From the NCBI GenBank assembly GCA_963578625.1, contig CAUZEO010000055.1, positions 1 to 19,476 of the forward strand: a stretch of DNA of 19,476 nt. Direction: 5' to 3'. A program made the translations under genes and the position numbers. The notes beneath the pieces are model-generated. The model ran no database searches and was not told the DNA's origin. It saw only the letters and a program-made list of their open reading frames with translations. Below are positions 1-7,046 of the stretch, one piece after another. Positions within the stretch are counted from its first letter, which is position 1. Each line of letters begins with the position of its first letter. This DNA comes from CAUZEO01 sp963578625. Lineage in GTDB: Bacteria; Verrucomicrobiota; Kiritimatiellia; SLOV01.

Positions 1-933
1 ACGACCACGTGGGTGAGGGGAACCTGGTCGGGGAACAGGGCGGCATAGACGCGACTGTCGAAATCGAAACCGAGCGAAGTATACTCATCCTCGCCGTCCG
101 TGTAGTACCCGGTGGTGTGGCCGGTGAGAAATCCCCCCGCGCTCTCCCACACGTCCGTGAATCCGGTCACCAGCTGCTGAAGTTTGTACTCAACGCCCGG
201 CTCGCTGTCGAATTGCAGCCCTTCAAAATCTCCAACGAAGAAATCCGTGATGGTCAGGTCGGTTTCAGGCTCCGGCGCTGAGGCGATCAGAAGGTCGTCC
301 ATATTCATGATCACATTGTTTGCGCCATTATTCTGGAACATGACGCAGCGCTCCGAATGGTTCCAGACGAGGGTCTCAAGCCCCGTTGCCGATCCGAAGA
401 ATTGCCCGGAGGCGCCGGATGTATCATGGGTCGCCGGCTGGACCTCGAAGGTGGAATTGGTTCCGTCGGCATACATCGTGAACTCGAGAACGGTCGCTCC
501 CGCCACGATACCTTGCAAAGTGTTCACATCCTGATTCCACGACATGGAGCCCCCCGTGCCGCTCATTGTCCTCCTGGCCCAGACTCCCACCGTGCGTGTA
601 AAAGAAGAGGCGATCGCTGAGACTATTCAGTGTGATGTTGCCGGAGGCCGTAACGCCCCCCCCCGGGTCAGCCGGATCGTATGAAGTCTGTGTGTAGATC
701 GTGCCACCTGCTTCCAGGGCCAGTTCCTGACTGGCTTCGGTGACCGATTGATTCAAGGTCGAGTGGCCAGTAAAAGTCCCCCACTTTGATGCGTCCAATG
801 AGTTGTCATTGAAATCATCGAACGTTTCCGCGACAGATGCAGATGAGACCATCGCTAGTACCGCGCCGGCCACGATTGCTGTAAGCGGTAGAACTACCTG
901 GAATTCTGTTCCCGCCTTACACTTGAATTTCAT
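1..933 (-). pseudogene. Secreted LamG-like ('B' domain) protein, frameshifted, 3' end beyond window
   Basis: The chosen ATG at 931-933 follows an AGGCGA-like site and starts a signal peptide (MKFKCK..., hydrophobic VAGAVLAM core, cleavage near SVA/ET). The mature protein opens with ETFDDFNDNSLDASKWGTF, the same 'B' domain as in 1287-2105 and in the second half of 4890-6872. The frame is good up to the H-G-G-L codons at about 550. It then jumps by one phase at about 540 and continues as WNQDVNTLQGIVAGATVLEF and on to the window edge. Against the intact paralogue at 4890-6872, about 86 nucleotides are missing at the jump. The second part ends with a small Y-K-L-Q type module and an HTTGxYTDG...YTSLGFD module also found near the C terminus of the minus-strand protein at 7047-10556. 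It is either a pseudogene or an assembly error. The start at 933 is preferred over 1065 because the signal peptide begins there. Confidence 0.75.
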
Positions 934-1190
934 GCGCAAATCGCCTGTTTTGCTTGCTCTTCGGGAGTAAAATGATGGCATGGCTTTTCGCTCCGCCGAA
1001 ATCTGCCTGCACACCAAACACAAGTGAAACCGAGACGATTCAATGGTCCATAATTCTTGAATCAACCATTAGCATCCGTGCGAATTGCACCCGATGTTCA
1101 CCATAGATCTTTGGATTCGCCTGAAAAAATCTTATTTTTTGCACTCGATTTGTCAAGGTTAATATCTTAGAGAAACATGTATGCTCAATG

Positions 1191-1220
1191 TTGACACGAT
1201 AGACACAGGGCTGGTAAGGT
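1191..1220 (+). promoter_or_regulatory. Candidate sigma70-type promoter for the PEP-CTERM gene
   Basis: A perfect TTGACA (1191-1196) is followed after 18 bases by TAAGGT (1215-1220), a weak -10 match that keeps the important first, second and last bases. It lies 67 bases upstream of the ATG at 1287. The rest of the 353-base divergent gap (934-1286) is AT-rich, with a 7-bp all-A/T hairpin at 1124-1140. No gene or RNA was seen in it. This is a pattern match only. Confidence 0.3.
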
Positions 1221-1286
1221 CATAGCAACAGGTCGGGTGGAAACCCAATAATTAATCCGCAGAATAGACAAGAGAGGAAGGCTAAG

Positions 1287-2105
1287 ATGAAAGACTATTC
1301 AAAGCTGCTTGTAACGTTAGTTGCCGGAGCAGTGCTTGCTATGGCATCAACAGCATCCGCGACGTTTGACAATTTCGATGACGACTCATTGGACGCATCG
1401 AAGTGGGGGTCGTTTCTAAAACCAGCACGCCCCAATCAAACAGTCACCGAAACCGGCGGAAAACTTGAGTTGTATGATGGGGCCTCAATTTACACGCAGC
1501 AAGAGTTCGACCCCAACGCCGGTGTGGTTACCGCCACGGGCAGTTTTACTGTAGATGCCACTAGCGAACGCCTCTTCTTCAACTTTTTCGGCGGCGACTT
1601 TGGGGGAGCGGCCAACCAACGGAGCGGCGGGCTGTCATGGTTTATATTCGGTAGCAGTGGTGGTGGTGGTACGTTCAATGGAGACAGCGTACGGCTGAAC
1701 AACGTATCTACCGGCAGTTTTACCAGTGGCAGTAATCCTCCTGGGCCATCTCAAGCGAATAGTCTGACTGGAGTAGTAGGAACCAACGTCAATGCAGACG
1801 ATCCAACCATCCTGGATTTCACGATGACAGCCCAACCTGGCATCTCGACGTTCACGCTCACGGTAAATCCGAATGATGCCTCGGGTGCTTCCGGGTCGTC
1901 AGGATGGTTCGTGACATGGGACGGCGATCTGGAGTTTGGCCACACAACAAATCACGTTATTTTTGAGAATAACAACGGCCGCACTCTGAAACTCGACAAT
2001 ATCAGCGTAGTTTCCGGCGCAGTTCCCGAGCCGGCCAGTTTGATCCTGGTTGGACTGGGCGCACTGATGCTCGGCTTGAGGCGAAGGATGAGGACAGCAG
2101 GGTAA
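1287..2105 (+). CDS. PEP-CTERM-sorted LamG-like surface protein ('B' domain)
   Basis: The 272-residue protein starts at an ATG preceded by a strong GAGAGGAAGG site. Residues 1-26 are a signal peptide (MKDYSK, hydrophobic VAGAVLAM core, cleavage near ASA/TF). Residues 27-240 form one beta-rich LamG/concanavalin-like domain opening with TFDNFDDDSLDASKWGSF, homologous to the broken divergent gene and to the second half of the protein at 4890-6872. The C terminus is a textbook PEP-CTERM signal: VPEP at 246-249, a hydrophobic helix (SLILVGLGALMLGL) and an RRRMR tail. In known systems this signal is recognised by an exosortase (XrtA/EpsH type) that processes and anchors the protein in the envelope. 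No exosortase is encoded here. The domain role is inferred to be carbohydrate or matrix binding. A rho-independent terminator follows, so the gene is probably monocistronic. Confidence 0.9.
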   Translation: MKDYSKLLVTLVAGAVLAMASTASATFDNFDDDSLDASKWGSFLKPARPNQTVTETGGKLELYDGASIYTQQEFDPNAGVVTATGSFTVDATSERLFFNFFGGDFGGAANQRSGGLSWFIFGSSGGGGTFNGDSVRLNNVSTGSFTSGSNPPGPSQANSLTGVVGTNVNADDPTILDFTMTAQPGISTFTLTVNPNDASGASGSSGWFVTWDGDLEFGHTTNHVIFENNNGRTLKLDNISVVSGAVPEPASLILVGLGALMLGLRRRMRTAG

Positions 2106-2161
2106 GGGGGGCGCGGAAGAAGAGACCCTACACAACACATCTCAACAACGATGATTTAGAC

Positions 2162-2200
2162 GAGAGAGCCTGGGCAATGTGCGCGGGCTCTCTCTTTTTT
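2162..2200 (+). terminator. Rho-independent terminator after the PEP-CTERM gene
   Basis: A perfect 9-bp stem, GAGAGAGCC (2162-2170) with GGCTCTCTC (2186-2194), encloses a 15-base loop and is followed directly by six T residues (2195-2200). It lies 57 bases after the stop codon and separates this gene from the mosaic gene at 2276. Confidence 0.9.
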
Positions 2201-2275
2201 CGGCATCGCCGGAACTTGCCATTTCGGTTCATTTGATCGGTCTACAAGCCGAATTACCAATCACAGGAGAGGGCA

Positions 2276-4348
2276 ATGCGCGAGCAAATTGGGTTCATTC
2301 TTTTAGTTTCAGTGGCGGTTTCTGTCACGGCCGGAGCGCTGACGGCCCAGGCCGGAGGTTCCGTGGTGATTGAAAATTTCGAGAGCTACGGAGTTACCGA
2401 CAACACGTATCTTGATCCCACCACCGTGCCCGGCAGCGGCTGGACCAGAACGGACGAAGGCGTGGGACCCGACTGGGAGGTCGCATGCTGCAGCGAAGCT
2501 GGCAACACGTTACCCGCGGATTGGACCCTGGACGGCTCCTCCTCGCATCTGCGCCTGAGGCGCGACAACCCCGGCGGGAACCCTGAGGCGGTTCAGGAAA
2601 CCGACTTTAGATTCACCGACATGTCGGAAGGATCGATCAGCTTCGAGGTGAACCCCGCCGCCAGAGGAGTCACCAGCCCATCCTTTAGTGCGATGCTGTA
2701 TGACTCCGTGAGCAAGGCTCCTCTTGCGAGAGTGGTTTACCATGACGGCATCCCCAACTTCACAGCCATTTGGGATGTGTACGCCTTTAACCATGGCTCG
2801 CCCGCCGCAAGCTGGATAAGTGGCTTCGGGGCTTTTGTGGACACGCTTGATCGATGGTACACCGTGACGATAACGATTGAGAGCAATTCGAACTTCAGCG
2901 TTACCATCGATGACACTGCTCCGGCGGAGCCTGTCTCCCAATCCGGGCAGCCCGGCGAGGGCAATCTCCTGACCGTTAACTGGACGAACGGTACGCCCGT
3001 TTCGGTAGTCGACACGCTCCGCCTCGTTGCGGGCTCGGGGAATGGCGCCTCCAATGACAGCCAACCTACCATGATTGACAATATCACACAGGATCTCCTC
3101 GTCGCTGCCCCGGCCGTGCCGATTTCAGGCTTGGTCACAAATGGCGCGGTGAAGGTCTCGTTTCCAACCGATGCAGGAAAGGAGTATCAGCCTGAATCTT
3201 CCGACGAACTCTCCTTGGGCGCTTGGGATCTCGTGGGGCCCATTATTGACGGGGACGGAACTACACAGTGTCTGTTCGATGCCACCGCCGGGGTTTCGGA
3301 TCGGGCCTTTCGGGTGCTCGATTTGGATCCGAAGCCCGAGATACCTATCGTGGAAGATTTCGAATACGCCGTTACTGTCTCAAACTTTGTCGATGTCACC
3401 ACCTTGTCGAGCAATTGGACCGCGTCCCTCCCAGGGACTTCGGATCCAGGGGACGACGGCCCGGACTGGGCTGTCACTTGCTGTTATGGCGATGGTAATG
3501 GCTCTCGAGACTTTGCTTTTGACGGCTCCGACGGGCAATTGAGCCTGAGGCGCGACAACCAAGCAAGCCCCCACCATTCGGTACTCGATACCGACCTCGA
3601 CCTTACGGCGTTTACCGGCGGCCCCATATCCAACGGTACGGTCGAAGTCCAGATGAACCCCTCGGGCGTCGGGACAAGCGGTAGCGCGGCGGGCGAAGCT
3701 GGCGCGTTTCACGTATCATTCTATGACTCCGTTTCCGGTTCAAATGTGATCCGGGTTCTTTACTGGGAGCTGGATGGTGGCAATTCCGGTGACTTCGAAG
3801 TATACGATTGGAACGACGTGCTCCTTGGGGAAGGCACTGTCCCGGATGGCAATGACTCGTTCGACCGCTGGTACAGCATCTCTCTCACAATTAAGGACAC
3901 CGGATTGCTGGACATCATCTGCGAAGACATCGGGCCGGTGGCTCCCGGTAGTACGGAGAGCGATTCAGCCCGCGGGGTAGTCTTTGCTCTCACGAACTGG
4001 GAATTACCGGTGGGAATCAGCTCAATGGATACGTTTCGCCTGAGGACCGGCTCGCAGAACGGGGGATGTAATTGCGTGCAACCCACCCGGATTGACAACA
4101 TCCGGGCCGGCCCCTTCCTGAGGAGAACCGGGGTTGAACTCGGTGGGTTGGAAGATCCCGTCCAAGCGGTGGAGATCCAATATCCCACGGATCGGGGGAG
4201 TTTCTACCAGCCTCAATACACCGACGACGGCGGCACGACCTGGTTCGATCTGGGCCCCCGGGTGGAAAGCATCGCCGGCTTGACCCTGTCAGCTTTCGAT
4301 CTGGTCGCGCCCGGTCGAGACTACCAGGTGCTGGATCTGCGGCCGTGA
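2276..4348 (+). CDS. Secreted mosaic protein with two LamG-like 'A' domains and two small beta modules
   Basis: The 690-residue product has a good AGGAGAG site before the ATG and a signal peptide (residues 1-26, cleavage AQA/GG). Two tandem 'A' domains (about 30-275 and 356-612) share V-x-E-[ND]-F-E-x-Y near the start, GPDWxVxCC, DGSxxxLxLRRDN, LDRWY or FDRWY, and QPTxIDNI near the end. Each is followed by a small module of about 65 residues (284-350 and 620-690) with K/S-x-Y-Q-P...W-D-L-G-P...F-R-V-L-D or Y-Q-V-L-D. This matches the common verrucomicrobial C-terminal module of the type Y-x-x-Q-x-S-D-D...W...G...F-Y-R-V. It ends in VLDLRP like its paralogue at 4890-6872. There is no PEP-CTERM or other anchor, so it is probably released or held non-covalently. 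A carbohydrate-binding or adhesive role is inferred. No catalytic motif was seen. Confidence 0.85.
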   Translation: MREQIGFILLVSVAVSVTAGALTAQAGGSVVIENFESYGVTDNTYLDPTTVPGSGWTRTDEGVGPDWEVACCSEAGNTLPADWTLDGSSSHLRLRRDNPGGNPEAVQETDFRFTDMSEGSISFEVNPAARGVTSPSFSAMLYDSVSKAPLARVVYHDGIPNFTAIWDVYAFNHGSPAASWISGFGAFVDTLDRWYTVTITIESNSNFSVTIDDTAPAEPVSQSGQPGEGNLLTVNWTNGTPVSVVDTLRLVAGSGNGASNDSQPTMIDNITQDLLVAAPAVPISGLVTNGAVKVSFPTDAGKEYQPESSDELSLGAWDLVGPIIDGDGTTQCLFDATAGVSDRAFRVLDLDPKPEIPIVEDFEYAVTVSNFVDVTTLSSNWTASLPGTSDPGDDGPDWAVTCCYGDGNGSRDFAFDGSDGQLSLRRDNQASPHHSVLDTDLDLTAFTGGPISNGTVEVQMNPSGVGTSGSAAGEAGAFHVSFYDSVSGSNVIRVLYWELDGGNSGDFEVYDWNDVLLGEGTVPDGNDSFDRWYSISLTIKDTGLLDIICEDIGPVAPGSTESDSARGVVFALTNWELPVGISSMDTFRLRTGSQNGGCNCVQPTRIDNIRAGPFLRRTGVELGGLEDPVQAVEIQYPTDRGSFYQPQYTDDGGTTWFDLGPRVESIAGLTLSAFDLVAPGRDYQVLDLRP

Positions 4349-4356
4349 AGAGGAAA

Positions 4357-4656
4357 CCGTGGCCGAACCACGCGCCGTCGGTGGCGTTCGCGGGCTTGGA
4401 CCAGATTGTGGAGGTGACCCATATCACGGTTGCGTTGAGTGGGGGTGGCTCGTACGACAGTGATGGGGATTCGCTGATGACCGATGAGACTGGTTGCTGA
4501 CGAGCGTGCCGGCGGGAAGTACGGCGGTGATCAACAACCTGGCGGGCGTGAATCCAACCTTCGACTTGGTGGGGAACCTACGAAGCGCAGCTTATCGTAA
4601 ATGATGGCCTCGCCAACAGGGCTTTGGACACGGTGACGATCACGGCACAGGAGCAA
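4357..4656 (+). pseudogene. Decayed PKD-type (Ig-like) domain fragment
   Basis: Translation of 4366-4470 gives NHAPSVAFAGLDQIVEV and ALSGGGSYDSDGDSL, a clear match to the classic PKD/Ig-like pattern (N-x-x-P-x-A-x-A-G-x-D-Q-x-V...L-x-G-x-x-S-x-D-x-D-G-D). That frame stops at 4498-4500. The domain continues in the next frame at 4491-4574 (WLLTSVPAGSTAVINNLAGV, then NPTFDLVG) and returns to the first frame at 4576-4656 (TYEAQLIVNDGLANRALDTV, then TITAQ). Two phase changes in one domain make an intact gene impossible. It has no start, signal peptide or ribosome site of its own. It starts directly after the stop of the mosaic gene but in a different frame, so it is not simply a readthrough extension of it. 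Confidence 0.8.
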
Positions 4657-4889
4657 AGAAGTAACTCGGCTGAACATTACAGCCTCGCGTCTTCGCACCA
4701 CCTCCCCGGCTTTGGGCGAAGGGGGTGGTTTGGTAATGTGCTCAGTGACCGGGAACAAATCTGCCTCGGGACGCTCCGGTGTTCTTCTGCAATTAAGAAT
4801 TGAAAGGGCCCGGGCAATAAGCCAAGGCGCGTGGAAGCGCGTTTCACGATGATGGATCGAACAGAGTTCAGCAAAATCAGGAGTTGAAA
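4657..4889. other. Non-coding spacer before the second mosaic gene
   Basis: No credible coding sequence was found between the PKD remnant and the next gene. A GC-rich inverted repeat, ACCACC-T-CCCC (4697-4707) with GGGGGTGGT (4721-4729), could form a hairpin with one bulge. It has no T-tract, so it is a poor terminator candidate. An AGGAG site (4879-4883) is the ribosome binding site of the following gene and sets its start at the ATG at 4890. Confidence 0.4.
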
Positions 4890-6872
4890 ATGCACGATTA
4901 TATGAGGCGCGCCCAGCGCCAAACCAGATACGTTGTTGCGGGTGTGGTGGCGGGTACAATGGCGGTTCAGGCTGGAGGGGGAGGGCCGGTGGTGATCGAG
5001 GATTTCGAGAGCTACAACGTTGCGAACGGTGCATTTCTAGATCCCACCACGGTGCCATTCAGTGGCTGGACACGAAACGACAAAGGTGTGGGGCCGGACT
5101 GGGAGGTCACCTGTTGCAGTCCCGGGATCGCGGTTCCCGATGAAACGTTCGACGGCTCCTCAAAACACATGCGCCTGAGGCGCGACGACGACAGTGGGAA
5201 CCGCAAGGCACTACTGCGCACGGATCTTGAATTTGCCCCCATGTCGCAGGGATCGGTCACCTTCCAGCTGAACCCTTCAGAGAGGGATTATCAGAGTACG
5301 GAAACGATCATTTTCCATGCGAGCCTGGTGGACTCCGTGACCGGTCTTCCCCTGGTGAGGGTGCAATACCATGAGAAATTTGGGGACAATAACGGGCAAT
5401 TTGAAGTATTTTCGTTCACCAGTACCGCAGGATCCGGCACCTCGTTTCCGTTCAGTTCCGTGCCTTCCGGCACAGACAATCTCGACCGATGGTACGAGGT
5501 GACGATGACGATTCTGAGCAACGGGTTCTGGAACCTCCGGATTGTAGATATCGGCGCGACATCTCCTGACTCGATAAGTGAGCCATTTGCCAGAGATCTG
5601 ATTTGGGATTCCGGATCTCTCGGTACGCCGATCACGGTCGTCGACACATTCCGCCTGAACTTGTTCTCGGGCAACGGGAGCTACAATGGGTCCAAGGGAA
5701 CGGGAACGTCCAATACCAATCAACCCACCATGATCGACAATATTACACAGGAAATCATCGTGGCAGCGCCACCGGCGCTGGTTGCAGCTGTTCAAACGAA
5801 CGAGGCGGTGAAGATCTCGTATCCGACGGATTCGGGAGAGATCTACCAGGCGCAATTCTCCGACGATCTTTCATCGATTCCCGATGACGGTTGGGAGGAT
5901 CTGGGCATCGAGATCCAGGGGAATGGAGGCTCAAACTTCTCGGGCTCTGCATTTGCCGGTGTGCCGGATCGGGCCTTTCGGGTACTCGATACTACGTTTG
6001 CCGCCAGGGAAGTTTTCGACGATTTTAATGACGACTCAATAGACCTCTTGAAATGGGAGACGTTTACCGGCCACACGCTTTTGAACGATTCGGTCGATGA
6101 AACCAACATGATGATTCTGTTGGGAGAAGGGGGCACTCTCCTCACGCAGGCGTCCCTCGACCCCAATTCGCCAGGAGGCGTAACCGCTTCCGGAAAAATC
6201 AAGCTGCTTAATATAAATGAGCGCTTATTCTTCTACTTTTTCGGTGGGAGCCTCGGGCAGCAAGACAATCAGCGGCATGGGGGGTTGAGATGGCAGGTAT
6301 TCGGAAACGGGGGTTCCAATCCCTCGGGTGTCGTCTTGGACGAAGTGCGGCTCAAAAACCACACCTCTGGCGTCGTCACGTGGGGTGAGGAGATAAACAC
6401 CTTGCGGGATATCGTGGCGGGAACCACGGTGCTGGAGTTCTCGATGTTTGCCGAAGGTACAAATTCCACATTCGAGATCAGGCCGGCCACCAACGATACA
6501 TCCGGCGCCTCGGGAGAAATGGTAGGGTCGGCGACTGTCGAGGGGCCGTTGACGTGGGACCATTCGGAACGTTTCGTCATGTTCCAGAATAATGGTGCAG
6601 GCAATGCGTTCGTGGAGATGGACGATATCCTGGTCCGCTCCGGAGTGCCCGGATTCATTGGAGAGATCACCAATGTCAAAGGACCCGTGGATGGGGCGGA
6701 GATCAGCTTTCCCTCGGAAATCGCGAAAACGTACGAGCCTCAATACAGCGACGACGGGGGAACGACCTGGTTTGCTCTGGGACCCCGTTTGAGAGGCAAC
6801 GGCGGGACCATTTCGGCCATCGATGCCGTGACGCCGGGCCGCATCTACCAAGTGCTGGATCTGCGACCGTAG
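4890..6872 (+). CDS. Secreted mosaic protein with one 'A' and one 'B' LamG-like domain
   Basis: The ATG at 4890 was chosen over an in-frame TTG at 4884 because AGGAG lies six bases before it and overlaps the usable spacing of the TTG. The 660-residue product has a signal peptide (MHDYMRRAQRQTRY, then VVAGVVAGTMAVQA, cleavage near 28). Domain order: 'A' domain 35-290 (IEDFESY, GPDWEVTCC, LRRDD, LDRWY, QPTMIDNI); small module 297-367; 'B' domain 373-585 (EVFDDFNDDSIDLLKWETF, RLFFYFFGGSLGQQDN, TSGASG, MFQNNGAG); terminal small module 596-660 (PQYSDDGGTTWFALGPRL, ending VLDLRP). The 'A' half matches both domains of the upstream mosaic. The 'B' half matches the PEP-CTERM protein and the broken gene at the left edge. 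A glycan-binding or matrix role is inferred. No catalytic residues or anchor were recognised. Confidence 0.85.
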   Translation: MHDYMRRAQRQTRYVVAGVVAGTMAVQAGGGGPVVIEDFESYNVANGAFLDPTTVPFSGWTRNDKGVGPDWEVTCCSPGIAVPDETFDGSSKHMRLRRDDDSGNRKALLRTDLEFAPMSQGSVTFQLNPSERDYQSTETIIFHASLVDSVTGLPLVRVQYHEKFGDNNGQFEVFSFTSTAGSGTSFPFSSVPSGTDNLDRWYEVTMTILSNGFWNLRIVDIGATSPDSISEPFARDLIWDSGSLGTPITVVDTFRLNLFSGNGSYNGSKGTGTSNTNQPTMIDNITQEIIVAAPPALVAAVQTNEAVKISYPTDSGEIYQAQFSDDLSSIPDDGWEDLGIEIQGNGGSNFSGSAFAGVPDRAFRVLDTTFAAREVFDDFNDDSIDLLKWETFTGHTLLNDSVDETNMMILLGEGGTLLTQASLDPNSPGGVTASGKIKLLNINERLFFYFFGGSLGQQDNQRHGGLRWQVFGNGGSNPSGVVLDEVRLKNHTSGVVTWGEEINTLRDIVAGTTVLEFSMFAEGTNSTFEIRPATNDTSGASGEMVGSATVEGPLTWDHSERFVMFQNNGAGNAFVEMDDILVRSGVPGFIGEITNVKGPVDGAEISFPSEIAKTYEPQYSDDGGTTWFALGPRLRGNGGTISAIDAVTPGRIYQVLDLRP

Positions 6873-6880
6873 ACGGTTTC

Positions 6881-6975
6881 AAAACGTTCCCGCCGGGAGC
6901 GGGTGATTGTGCACAACGGAGCGCTCTGAACAAAACGCCCTCGCCGAGCTCCACTCGGTGGAGCGGGTGATTGTG
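6881..6975. repeat. Two imperfect copies of a hairpin repeat between convergent genes
   Basis: Copy 1 (6881-6911) and copy 2 (6932-6975) both begin AAAACG and both end with the identical 16-mer GGAGCGGGTGATTGTG (6896-6911 and 6960-6975). Each forms a hairpin whose right arm lies in the shared part: CCCGC/GCGGG in copy 1 and the 7-bp GCTCCAC/GTGGAGC with a 3-base loop in copy 2. Copy 2 differs mainly by about 13 extra bases in the hairpin. They lie between the convergent ends of the mosaic gene (6872) and the large minus-strand gene (7047), where they may help stop transcription from both sides. Confidence 0.65.
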
Positions 6976-7046
6976 GTCAAGTATGCAGAATCCTTCGCCC
7001 CAGCCGCGTGAAGCCGGTGGGGGCCCTAATCAGTCCGATCTCTGGC

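Noticed and set aside
4697..4729. GC-rich inverted repeat as a terminator after the PKD remnant
   Set aside because: The stem has a bulge and no T-tract follows, so it does not meet the usual rho-independent pattern.
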